This document shows positions 45,576-57,643 of a stretch of 64,000 nucleotides of DNA, one piece after another. Source of the stretch: Davidsoniella eucalypti. Lineage: Eukaryota; Ascomycota; Sordariomycetes; Microascales; Ceratocystidaceae. Position 1 is the stretch's first letter, and every line of letters begins with the position of its first letter. Location: the NCBI GenBank assembly GCA_004009845.1, contig RMBW01000111.1:31076-95075 (forward strand). The letters are read 5' to 3'. The notes under the pieces were generated by a model. That model had not been told where the DNA came from and searched no databases. It was given only the letters and a program-made list of their open reading frames with translations. Both the position numbers and the translations under genes were made by a program.

Positions 45576-48042
45576 TTACAAAGTTCGCTTAGTCTTCATT
45601 TCTCCAAATCCTCGTCCTTTTCTCCCCCGCAAAACTCGATTATGGGGTTGTTTATCTGTTGTTTCGATAAGGACGACCGAATAGAAAGAGTACGATGAGT
45701 ATACAAAACGAAAGGAACGATATAAAATCCATCGATTACTCGAACCGTTCACGTCAATCAGGATTGAGATCGATTTCATTCATATTTGAATCATGTAAGT
45801 TGCAATACTACCGTCTCTATCGGCGCACGCTCATTCGTTGCACGACGACTAGTGCCAACCAAGCATTTCGAATGACCCCCAAATAGCCTCCTCTTCCAAG
45901 GGCTTACCCCAGAAAAACAAATAATGCCGGCGATAATGGGACTTGCATACGATTTAGATTTCCCTTTGCCTAGGGGAAGACTTTTACGCCGAGAAATGAG
46001 TACACTTGCCGTACATTTTCCAGTATATTTCTTTCCTTGGAGTTCCTTCTTCCTTTTCTTTCCTTAGTTTTATCTCAGGTTGTTTCTGGCTGCGTCCTTC
46101 TTGTCAGTTTTTTATTGCAGTCATGGTAGATTTCTAACAGTAATATGTGGGTTAGTTACTATCCTCTGTGTAATAACTAAGCATGGATTGGTATAGCATA
46201 CTCCACAATCCATAAATTCCTTGGTGCGGATCACCAAGATTAAAAACTTCCTAATCTCCATCCTTCTTTTCACGATATCATCAACAACTCTCAAAAAAAT
46301 GGAAGAAACCACACGTGTCGCCGCGACCATTAAGGATGCAGTGGCATCTAACATTGAACACCCTGAGGTTCCGATTGCGACTATGGTACACGTTCCTATA
46401 TGTGGTTCTAACATCAAACAGGCCAAACTACTATCTTGACTTTTTCATAGAAATTTGGCCTTCCCTTAAAGCGTTTAACGCTTCAATCGGCCGCCAACCA
46501 CACCCTCCTCCGACGGCAACCTCAAAATTCTGCCAATGAAACTTCAACTCCCAATCAAGATTCTACCCCAAGGAGCTTCGTCAATGGGCTGTAGATTACA
46601 TGACCAGAAACTTGATGAAGCAAAAAACCTGTTCGGTAGCAAATGCATCTTCCCTCCCTTTTGCTACAACGATGAATAATCCTAATTCTTCAATCAAGCA
46701 ACATGTCTCTATGGAACCAGATGTTGTCAACTTTTCGAGTCACCTGTAGTAAATCTGGGAAGAGCATACAGCTACTCTTTTAAACTAGGCCTAGGCCTCT
46801 AATTCTCTGCTAGCTACCCAATTGGCGTCTGTGCCTCCGGATACCACCCAGACTATCCAGGGTTTCATTTACATTCGTATATGTGTATATGAATCGACGT
46901 TCTACGCTTAGCGAGCCGATTTGTCCATGTATTGTCCTTGGCCATTGTCCAATACCAAGCTATCTCTGTTCTAAGTTGACAACACAATATCCAATCAGCC
47001 AATAGCCTATTGAGCCATATGTTTGTATTGGATAATGAATGGCTGGATTAGGTAGTATTAGTCTGGAAAGTTGGTCTCTGGTTCGACATGTTTCTGTTAA
47101 GTAGGATTGAAATACAACATCAAGGGAATGGGGGCAAGACACATACATTATTCATTGCAGGCATCATTGCGGCTTTGATAGGCTTCTCATTCTTGTACGT
47201 AAAACTGTAGAAATGACAGACGGCTCTTCTTCAACTGTTCCATAAAGCAAATCCTACAGCCTGGATTCTGTGAAGACAGTATAGATATAAATAAGTTCAG
47301 AGTGAAGATGAGAACGACATGAGACATGCAAACTAAGAAATTTGCCATCTTCTTTACTACTGCTCAAATGACAGCCTTCTAGTGTCTGTTTCTAACTCCA
47401 ACCACGTCATGCTCTCGATTACTAAAACAGCAGGAGTAAGAGGAAAACTAGAAAGATAAGATCAGGTTGTGGCTCTTTGCCTTTGCCGTTGCCTTACCCC
47501 ACCTCTTCCCCAGCTTTTAGTCCCCGCCACAACTAGCACTAAAAAGCGGCATTAGTACTAGTGAGCCGTAGCTGATATGTGTTGGCTACTGTATCTAAAA
47601 CATCTATTCAGCCCAATAATGTATTTTATTTGTATAGGTCAGCAGCAACATCTTAAATGTCTCAGGGAGTTTATAAAATGCCTTGTGGAGGGTATTGTCT
47701 CTCCAATTATCGTGAGGCGTGGCATATCTACCGGGTTTTAATTTATCCGTCCAATCCCTCGAAGAAACATAAAAAACAATTTCAATCTGGTACTCCAAGA
47801 TATATTGTATTTTGCTGCACTCACACCAACAGTAGCTATATGTTCATAATATCAATAGTTATACAAAGTTACACTAGTGTATTGTATCACATTAGAGGCA
47901 TATTTTCTCATTGCATACAGATACTCAAGGCCTAAGTTCTACAATATAGTACCAATACATAACAGTCTGCGATTGAGTAAGTATATGTCATGCCACTATA
48001 TCATAAGACGTATAATGTATCACCTATATGTTTTTTTTTTAT
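45576..48042. other. Gene-poor spacer in the repeat-rich island
   Basis: About 2.5 kb. A short frame around 46302-46440 (MEETTRVAATIKDAV) has no recognisable domain and no splice support. I see nothing else that I can defend. Confidence 0.4.
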
Positions 48043-48079
48043 AATTCATTTATCTTATGGCGCTATAGAGCTATGAAGA
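48043..48079. repeat. Fragment of the same hAT-like MITE family
   Basis: ATCTTATGGCGCTATAGAGC and the following CTATGAAGA match the subterminal part of both MITE copies (near 45064-45092, and the complement near 13693-13720). Neither end is present. It lies directly beside reverse-transcriptase relic copy B. Confidence 0.6.
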
Positions 48080-48120
48080 AATCACCCATATGTATATTGA
48101 TACAAAGTACACATGGAACC

Positions 48121-49903
48121 ATCCCATGCCAACAGGTGTTGGGACATCTACGGAGCCGATCATGGCACTAATCAGAGGGACCATCGAGCACGAGAACACG
48201 GAGGGACACGAGTACATTACTCAACTACGACTTCTCTAATACGTTGAACACAATGGACAGGAGGAGGATAGCAGACTCCCTGCGAAATGACAGGAAGGAC
48301 TTCTCGTGGGCAGCTACATACGATTACCCCACCACCCTCAATCACAAATGACGGTAACAGGTTGGTGTCCGCTGAAAGAGTTCGGCAGGGAGATGTGTTC
48401 GGTCCTTTGTTCTTCAGCCTGGTGATGAGAAAGCTTGTAGAGAAGCTGAGGGAGACACTGGGACCAGGGGAGGAAGTCATGGCTTACCTCAACGACATTG
48501 TCGTAGTTGGGCGACACAGGATGTACCGGATACAGCGGTTACTTTGCTTACAGATATGGAAATCGGGGTCTCCCTCAACCAGTCCAAGTCTAAGGTCCTC
48601 CGTATCCAGAACTGCCGTGAGTCAACCGGCATAGAGGTACTTGGCTCCTTCCTCGGCCCCACTGCCGCCCGACGACGCTTTCTCTACGACCGCATAGTTC
48701 GTCAAGCAGGCACACATCTCAGGCTGGAACAGTTGTCTCTGCAAGAGGCCCAACTGGTCCTCCGTCTTTGCACACAACAAACGCTCCGGCACCTGGTGAG
48801 AACCCTACGACCCGACGGCCTGGAGGACATCTGGTCTATGCTAGGCAATCCCCTTCTCAATGCAATGCGGTGGATCAGAGGCGAGGCCGAGCCTGTCCCA
48901 TACGATGAAGACATCATGGCCTTGCCCATGACCTTGGGGGAGATGAGTACCCCTTCCTATCTAGAGCAGGCCTTTGCCATCTTTCCTGTCGCAACAGCCC
49001 AGGCCCACACCGACTTGGAGTGTATCCGGAACCCAGAAATGACCCGCCCGGAGGGACTGCAGCGGCAGAAGGAAGTCATGGGGGAGCTCAACGGCATGAG
49101 ATACGACAGACTTTGGGACGACAGACTTTGGGACCGTCTATCACCTGAGGAAAGTAAGGACTTTGGTGATAACAGGATGTTCATGGGACTCCAATGGATG
49201 GGAATACAGTCAACCAGCAGAAGCCAAATTATTGCTGATTCCCTCCTTATGGGTATGACCAGTGAACGATTCTTGCTTCCGGACCCGATGATGGACAAAC
49301 CGTGCCCAGAGTGCCACCAGACTGTCAAGTGGGCTCATTACTAAAAATGCTAACGTAACACTGCCCGCCCGGTCAACTCACCGACTCCACGATATGGTAT
49401 GAAACTGCTTCCACCATGCTCCCCGTCAGTCAGGAATCCTGTGCGACCTGGAACCCCACTTCCGGCACAATGAAGAAGACTCCGGCCGACGAGCTGATTG
49501 GGGATTCGAGGGGGTTAGATTGCACAAGCTTTACGACCTGACAATCATCACGCCTCATGGGGAACACTCCTCAAGGGAAGCAGCTACCATTCTGAACAAG
49601 AGTTACAACAACAAGATTGGTAAATGCCCCCTCTGGAAGCTGGGGGGGGTAGTTCTACCCAAGAGTGTTCTCCCAGGGTGGAACGATGGACTCGAGATCT
49701 GGAACTAAGTTCAAGATACTACAACAATGTATGTCAAAGAAAATCAGCCTGGCTAGCCAAAGCTGTGGGCATCCTTATGACTCAAACTCGAGTTGAAGCA
49801 CATTGGGTGACCCGAGGTAGGCCGTATGGGTGATGGTGCTACACTCCCCGTTTGCCCTTCAGACTTGGAAAATCACGACGAGGACACTTTTGTAGATTGT
49901 GAG
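48121..49903 (+). mobile_element. Non-LTR-like reverse-transcriptase relic, copy B
   Basis: A reverse transcriptase is readable across frames: DFSNTLNTMDRRRIADSL at about 48228, QGDVFGPLFFSLVMRK, and YLND at 48485-48496. The second position of the catalytic pair reads Asn where copy A has Asp. From 48559 to 49344 one frame stays open for about 260 codons. It covers the post-catalytic region (VSLNQSKSKVLRI, EVLGSFLGPTAARRRFLYD) down to CPECHQTVKWAHY. Further homology to copy A resumes to 49903. The copy has frameshifts before the YLND motif and cannot encode a full polymerase. It is GC-rich against AT-rich flanks. Confidence 0.82.
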
Positions 49904-51666
49904 GAGGGCTTCCTGACCTGAGGAGTAGATGGGTGATGTTTTGGTTGTTGTTTTGTTTTCTTTTGATGCTTCTACAGCTATATCTGGGGTTTCGCTCTTC
50001 TTGTTTCTTCTATACTGTTTTTATATTGCCTTTGCCTTACACTCTATCGCCACATTCCAACTTGGTCTTTACGCCTTGAAATTGCCAAACCAACATCAAT
50101 TTTCAAGGCAGTAGGTTCTGGTGCTCTAGTTCAACTAAATATTCGAACCTTTCGAGAGACACCTTTGTGAAGATTTTGGTGTTTTTTGGGTTGCCAAGTC
50201 ATATAAGGAATTCCTCTACAAATCTTACTAAGTATGTAGCGTGCGTTGTTTAGAACTACTGTACCCACTTTTCTTTCCCGCTCTAAAAATTCTTCATTTT
50301 TCTAGCGTGACCTTGGCCGGTCTTCTAGCGTTTAATATAAGAAACAGCACTAACCCTATCGTGTGTTAAGTTCTTCCGAAATTAGTGCGTCGAATTAAGC
50401 GTACAAGGCATAACTATGCCTTCAAGATGAAATTTTCATAGTAGCTTTTTCGATTCAGACGCTACCACATACTACTGGCAATAAACAGGAAATGATGCGC
50501 ATTGAAGGAAGCTTCACAACGTTCCTTTCTTTTCTAGACTTTCCAATAGGCATGGAAGAGAGATTACCAATTACCGGATCTTATCTTGACTAGAAATGAA
50601 GAATTTTCCTTTTGCGTTCTAGATCAACGCAAAATAGTGAAAATCAGCATGAATATATGTAGATAGACGCATGTATACAATTTATATCTATATTGTCACG
50701 CACAATTATCAGGGTATCTCATTTGACGGACATATTCGATAGCAATTCCTGGTTAAATTTTCGTCTGTATTCGGGAGCCTCTGAAGAACCAGAGGAACAC
50801 ATGCAGTTGGATATTAGATAGGAGACTAACAGCTTGACGAACCGAGATCATGAATGTAAATCGCACTCATCTGCCTATGGATAATCAACAGTAGCACCTC
50901 AATGAGAAAGGAAAACTGTCAAGGACCCATGGACCAACGATGTCGTTTAGTTACTTAACCGCCCGATGGCCTGTTCGCGCTGAACTGGTCCAAGGACCTG
51001 TCTATTGGTGGGAACAAATTGGCATATCTTTTTGTCTGCTTCTTGTTACCGGGTATCTTGTCGACAAAGAAGCTTACTCGCTAGAAGCTTTGGCCTAAGC
51101 TACACCATCCAAAAAAAAGCTGGCTTAGCCTCTTCTAAAACATGCTTGGCGGACATTCTGGTTCTGACGTTGGTGCTCTATCAACCATAACATTATTGTT
51201 TCTGTCAATGCTTTTGAGGGTCGCAGCCGACGCATTCTGTCGTTGTTGGGGTTTAACATTCTCGGATATCCGTACAAGTCAAGCCCGCGGAAGAGAAACT
51301 TAACGGTGTTTTGACTCTCGATGATGCCAAAGATTTCCATGTTGAGAATATGCCGAGAACAGCCGTGTTTTAAAGTGAGTCGCCATAGTTACAGCCAAAG
51401 GCACAAACAGCAGGCGTAGTATGTAGATTCCAGCCTGGACCATGTCTGGTTTTATTCTTCTTGTTTTTTTTCTTTTTTTTTCTTCTGAATATCTCCATTA
51501 CTTCCGTATTATATGTACCAAGATGTGTCAATCACTATAGTCCATGGTGCCGTGAATGAGACCATTTTTTCGAAGATCGACATCTCCTGATCGGCCTGGG
51601 CTGGGCTGAATGGATTTGCTATAGACATTGAAACCTAAACTCTCAAGACCCAAAAACCAGCGACTG
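49904..51666. other. Gene-poor spacer
   Basis: AT-rich sequence of about 1.8 kb. A 71-codon minus-strand frame at 51125-51340 begins with ATG but has no known domain. No gene is called. Confidence 0.4.
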
Positions 51667-52438
51667 CTAAATTAATAAGGTCACGGAGGAAACCATAGTC
51701 GAGTAAGTAAGCCCAATCAGCGATACACTGGGTGGGATGTGTGCTGCACAGACATCTCTAATCCATTTTGTGAACGAGTCTCTATTTTGATACGACGCAA
51801 TTATGCATGTATAGATTATGACTGAACACAGCAATATGTAAGAGCCCGTTAAACCAATACGGGCTAGCCTCTTAAATGACAAAACTGCTGCTTCATATGC
51901 AGGAGATCACAGACAGTCTTTGATCTAACCAAAAATGAAAGACATGCTATCACGTCTCTAGTATCACATAGATAGCTCGGCGAGACAATCTCGATACACC
52001 TGGTAGAAAGTCAAACATACTATGGGAAAAAAAACACAACGCCTAGTAAAAATAAAACAAAGAGACTGTGATATGTAGGCCATACTTTGAGTCGTTTCGG
52101 GTCGTCTGCCCTGTATGAAAAACTGTTGGATGTAGAGCAGACACAATGGGCATATAATTCTGATATACTCCAATAAGATATGGCGAGAGAGATACCTCCG
52201 ACAATTAATGCTATTACTGGAATGATGACCTCCTGTTCGCATTAACAATACGACCGTTAGTTGATGTGTTTCCGGATACTACATGGTTCTAACAAGACGT
52301 CCGAGCCAGTGGTTCGTGGCAAGATATGCAGAAGTGGATGACGCCCAAGACATACCACGTACTGTACGCTAAACCAGGCGTGCCTTTGTCTTCCTCGTTT
52401 ATTTCCATGTTGGAGGAGGATAGGGAGGGGGGGGCCAT
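51667..52438 (-). pseudogene. Probable decayed membrane-protein gene
   Basis: From an ATG at 52438 a short soluble segment (MAPPSLSSSNMEINEEDKG) runs to a donor GTATGT at 52355. An acceptor CAG ends at 52233. It leads to a coding-like stretch with two hydrophobic helices, VIIPVIALIVGGISLAISYW and HSLFVLFLLGVVFFFP. The phases do not match (exon 1 ends in phase 2, the hydrophobic frame needs phase 0), and stops follow the second helix. A third helix (GSYILLCSVIIYTCIIASY) lies in another frame at 51685-51870. This looks like a small membrane protein that has lost its frame, or a gene with introns that I could not resolve. Confidence 0.35.
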
Positions 52439-53961
52439 GAAGACATATTGTCTAGGCTGCTGGCATACATACTGAGAGTGGTAGAATTTGGGGATGTTTG
52501 TTGTTAGACTTAGGGAGACGAATTATTTCACATGCAAGGAGGCAAGGGATAATATTGGCCCCAAGTATTAGTGATATGGCGGTTGGTTGTAACAGGAATA
52601 TGATTATATTGACTCTTGTGGAGGGAGATGATGATATTGTTTAGAAAGAAGAAATTGATCGACCGGAACATAGGCAAGGGGTGCATTCGAAGCAACTATC
52701 TTCACGGTATCTGGGCAGGCCGCAAAAACATCGTAAATGATATGTATTTGCTTTTGCTGCTCTTACACAAAAAGAAAGCAAGATGCTGTTCTGGCGTGTG
52801 AATGGAAGAGAAGGTGGTTTGAGGACTTTAGAACCAATCTAGCTTGATGTAACAAAAGGGCAGAGGCAGAACATGAGACAATTTCCCCTGATCACACATT
52901 GCTTTTTCTTCTTCGGAGTGCTTTTTCTCGAGGCGTATTTTCGCTTTTCATTGTCGACGCCCAGGTTTTTAGTCTGTTATCAAGATGACCTGTAATATGT
53001 TCCTGTTCATGCATGGAGAAATCATACTAGTGGATGTGGTGGCTTCATATGTTGTATGCAATACTCACCTCAAACCGCTCCGGATTGCCCCATCCTGCAA
53101 GTTCGACTACAGCTCGACTACAGCTCGACTACAGTACGGACTACTCAAGTACAATGCTACATTGTGCCATGGGAATAGAAATAACCGATGATTACGTATA
53201 TGTCATCGTGAATACCAGGTTATGCACATACAGCATAAGTCTCCGCCTGGTGGTAATGAAGGGGTTTGGGAACTCCGATATTTGGAGTGCTCTTACTCGA
53301 TTTCCCGAGTGTATGCTGACAGTTAATCAGACGGCTTGGATGTCAAATGCACCTCGAGAAATGCAGGTACCAGCCAGTTGCAGAGTTTGTCAGTAAGCGA
53401 CAGATGTGCTAGTATAACATGTGTATGTATCATAGTGGCTCAGGCAGACCGAGTGTGGGCTCTAGCTTTAAGTGAACGGAAGTCAGGCAAAGTGACAAAT
53501 GGTAAGATTCTTGTCCTTTGTCGAACTGTCTGGTCGGACGAAACCAACCAAACAATCGTGGCCCTGCTATACTGCCTGAAAGCATCATCTAGTTACATTG
53601 GTAACAGGTGCGTGAATTTGGGCGCAGTGATCTGATGTAATTGTAACAACACGTCTCTCTGTATATACTTGTTCACTTTGAGTAACATTGTGCTCGTTGC
53701 TAATGGCCTTTAGCATAGACGGGACAAGGCCAGATTCCATGGCTTACTTTTTGCAGCCAAAAGGGAAGAGTGATAGCACAGCTACAACTAGTTTTTGCGT
53801 CAGGGTTTGTTGGCTTTCTCTGGCTTCCGCTGATCCACTAAGCAAAGGGTTTTGTTTGCTCCGAGGATCAGGCCCAAGTAGCTGCTATAAAGACCCCTGA
53901 CGCCCAACCCCTGGCTAGCCCTGAACAGGTATAGCGCCAAAGCCATGCCGCTGTTTTGCGT
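52439..53961. other. Gene-poor spacer
   Basis: About 1.5 kb with no supported gene. It contains a three-copy 11-bp tandem repeat (53104-53136). Open frames at 52985-53635 overlap one another in different frames and show no domain. Confidence 0.4.
53104..53136. repeat. 11-bp tandem repeat, three copies
   Basis: The unit CGACTACAGCT occurs three times head to tail; the third copy ends in TA in place of CT. Confidence 0.85.
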
Positions 53962-54456
53962 ATACTGTATACAGGCCTAAGTTTTGTCGTGGGATCAGCG
54001 TGCAGATCGGTCTCTTGCAAGTAACTGTTTATTCTCGACATGTACACGGTATTATAACTGTACTATACACTGTATTAACCGATGTCAACATTATCATTAA
54101 CAATCCCTTGTTTATTTCTATAATCAGGAAAATGATCATCATCTAGAGGCCTTAGTTGACTAACAAGAAGGACAGTGATGAAATTTGTTGCGATTAGTAG
54201 TTGTATGGTGGTCAAGTAGTATAATAGTCAAATTGTATAGTAGTGTATAATGGTCTGGTGATATATTTGTATTGTTTTATAATTGTGTTGTGTTATAAGG
54301 AGAAAAAAGGTGTAAAAGGATAACTTTTGTTCAGAAAAGCGGGGAATTTTAAAAGTGGGGAAACTTGAGTAGGTACATGTCGAGAATAAACAGTTACTTG
54401 CAAGAGACCGATCTGCACGCTGATCCCACGACAAAACTTAGGCCTGTATACAGTAT
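53962..54456. mobile_element. 495-bp element with 84-bp perfect inverted ends
   Basis: Positions 53962-54045 are the exact reverse complement of 54373-54456 over 84 bp; the left arm starts ATACTGTATACAGGCCTAAG. The 327-bp interior is AT-rich and non-coding. TA flanks the CTGTATACAGG core at both ends, which would fit a Tc1/mariner-type insertion, but the overlap with the palindromic end makes this uncertain. No transposase is present and I found no second copy in the window. The foldback shape fits a MITE. Confidence 0.75.
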
Positions 54457-57400
54457 GTACACTAAGTGGATGGACTGACTATGGTAGGAACAAGACAGAA
54501 GAAGAGGGGGAAGCAAGGGAGTCTTCGAACCATTCTGGTGTTGAATAGTGACTAAACAGCCAGCGGGTCGGTACTCTCTAAGCTGGCAATGGGAAGTACA
54601 AACATACGTAGTTGTACTATCCACTAAGAATGCCTGCTTCATGTATGCTGATATACGATGTATAGGCCCCGGATAGATCGTACTCTTAGTACATATAGGC
54701 GTACTTTGCGCAAGGACTCAAAACATATATTGATTGCGTATGCTATTGGTGGCACATAAGGCCTTGTAGCAACAACTACAGGATATATGTAGTATTGCTA
54801 CAACTAAAAGCTATGCATGTAGACATTGGAACTTTGGATTTTGCGTATTTGGATCTGCAGAGACGGCAAAGACTGCAAAGATGAATACACTAGACATTAT
54901 ACTTGTTATTGCTTTATGCAACTGGGCCGTGGCTTGAACTTTGGCTTAGCTTCTGGTCAGCCTACCTTCAGCTAGAGCCGTAGAAACTAGGTACGAAGGA
55001 CGTGAGGTTATTGTTATAATCGGGCAATGTAGTTGTTGTGTCGCTAACACCATGCCAAGCGTCCCTGTCTGCGTCTATCCTGTCTGCTTCTATGAAGGCC
55101 TGTTTGTTGAGATGCATGTCAGAACAAGAAGAGCTGGGTGCAGGCATCATCGCAGAAATCACAAGCATCATATACATGTACTTTGAATGACATGAGCGCA
55201 AGTGTAGAAAATTGGTACTTGCGGGCATGCCACATACCAACCTAAGATATGGCGGTAGAAACGACAGACGAGGAGAAAACGGTGCACCGGAACAGCAACA
55301 GGCATTTGTACGAAGAAGAGCAGTGTTATGGTGCAGGACGGACAGTGCAAGGTGACAATACAGCCCTGCATCCACTCAGCATGGCGGATGTCACCCGCTG
55401 GGATGATGGCCGTAGTTGGTGTTGGTGTTGGGAGGAGCCCTGTGCTCCTAGCCCATGAGGTTGCAATCTAGGAATCCTTTCTAGGGCTCGTTCTGGGCCA
55501 TTAGGCGGCCAGCAGAGAAAGAGAGGAAGGAAGAGAAAGAAAAAACAAACCATAACAGAGAGAGATGGCCAAGCAAGGGAGAAAGAACACTTAGTGGCAC
55601 TCAGTAGCTCATTCTGCAGCAGGACTGCTAGGTTAGTCAAGTGTCTGGATGTGATTTGTATGTTGTGTCTACAGATACATGTGAGGGATGAGAATGGAGG
55701 CCACCTCTCGCTGAAAAGATGGCGGAAGCAAAAGATCGTCGTATTCCCGCGAAAAGGGTTTATGCTTTCAAGGTACTTATCAGGCGCTGCCGGTAGCTTT
55801 ACTGACTAGCATGGCCTATAACGGAAAGAAAGTCGTGTGTTTGTATTGCTCCCATCGAAGTCATCTTGAATCTTGAGCGAATTCCCACTAGTAGACAAAC
55901 AAAACAACAAAAACAAACAGCAATATTGGGTAGAAGTGCCCCACTCTCAGCTAGTCGAGCAGGTCGCCTACTTGATACTGGCCGCTAAATAGCACTGGTC
56001 TGGAGGGTGGTCTGGTGGACTTGGCATTGCAAGGCGCCTAAGGGATCAAGTATGGGCGCTGTAGCTGCCCTCCAGAGGAAGACGAGACGAGCCAATACAG
56101 CGGCCACTCCCTTGGGGCTCCGCAGTCGCATCTGTGTCGTGCCAGGCCAACGACATGTGTGCATACGGTGCTCTTTGGACCAGAAACACAGCATCTGATC
56201 TGTTGCCGAATCTTGACTATCTGCATCGTGCTCTTGGGCACTTGTATCACACATCATTCGTACTGTGCGCCTCTTACTCTTACTTTATCCCGGCGGTCTT
56301 GGGAGATGGCCCGTCTGTTCACAGCATAGCCCCTGTTGTGCCTATACCACGCTGTACTATAATGTACACTATATGTCACATACTAGCTGTATCCTTTATA
56401 TTTGATATTTTACTTCTTGTGCCCTCAATCTTTTCCTATCTGGTTTTTGCTACTTTTAAACGTCTGGGATTTAATCGTTGGCTCAACTTCCGCTGTGCCC
56501 AAATCCAGAATCCCCTTTTGTCATCAGAAGTCCTTGCTCTATCTTTAAACCGGCACCCTCCTTTCCTTTCCTTCGTTCTTATTTATTCTTCTTCAGCTTC
56601 TTTTCCACCGCCTACTCCGCAATATTCTCTGCTGTTCCCATTACTCTATCCAAACCTCGTTGTAATATCGAGACTTTCACCGAGCCTCCGCTGTCGTCTT
56701 GTCCACTCTTTACTCTTCTATCCTGTTTCTGCACTCTCTTCAACTTGTACCGCGCCGATCATTCCATAACCGCTCTACTGTGCTCTTACACCATAACATT
56801 CCAGGCCGATCACTGTTTACCACCTGGGCCCCATACGAATAGCGAGCACCATCGACTGTACCACTCTGAACGGGACCGTCTTATGCGAGTCCCACCGCCA
56901 GAGCCAGTAGCGAGAAAGTACACTGCCGCCTCATCCTGCACTCTAGCGCCTCTGTCTACTGCGGACCACGCCGTCGCACTGCTACTGCGCGAACTGCGGC
57001 GCTTGCCTGCATGCCCAATCTGTCGCAAGCCGTCTTCCAGAACACCCTCCAACACAGCTCGTACGACTCTAGATCTCACTGGACTGGCCCGGTAGCCTGC
57101 CAACCACGCCGTTTCTTTTCTTTTGTATAAAGCACACCAGCGAGCCGTCAATGTGCCTGGCTTCCAACGCCATATCTGCGTGTGCCTGTTGAGTTACAAA
57201 CCCTCGTCGAGCCGGTGACAAGTATATTCTATTTGTTTCGACCGGGAAATCCGATTTACACTTAACATTTGAAGTGAAACGAACCTTATCTGCAACGCAT
57301 AAAGCAGCTCTAGGTAAGCCAACGAACCAGAAAACCAACGTTTGACACCTCCCCCAAAGTATCCTGTTGTGCTAGCTTCCACACTCGCTGAGAGGCAGGA

Positions 57401-57643
57401 GAGATCTTTTATTTTTGACTACATGTAATACATGTACAGAAATGCGCCCTGTCTGCTCGCTTAAACACCGCTGATTTCCTGTCCCCTGAGAAAAAAAAGA
57501 AAAAAAAGGATATGGACTGCCCCTGTGTTTCTTCCCACTTCCTCGCCCACAACACACCATCTGCACTAAACACCAACTGATATCGGGACGTTTTGCTTAC
57601 ATATTCTATAGTCTAGATCTCTCCATCACCCACCACCCGCACA
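54457..57643. other. Spacer and upstream region of the large conserved gene
   Basis: About 3.2 kb without a supported gene. Long overlapping open frames at 56134-57095 arise from pyrimidine-rich sequence and show no domain. The final part (57340-57643), with CT-rich and C/A-rich stretches before the ATG, is probably the promoter and leader. Confidence 0.45.

Noticed and set aside
46302..46440. Short frame MEETTRVAATIKDAV
   Set aside because: No domain, no splice extension and no leader signals.
51125..51340. 71-codon minus-strand frame starting with ATG
   Set aside because: Isolated, unrecognised and in non-coding-like composition; chance frames of this size are expected here.
54968..55375. 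135-codon minus-strand frame
   Set aside because: It has no ATG near its beginning, no recognisable domain and low-complexity composition.
56134..57095. Two overlapping + strand frames of over 200 codons
   Set aside because: Pyrimidine-rich sequence opens several frames at once; hydrophobic Ser/Pro/Leu composition without domains points to promoter or leader sequence.
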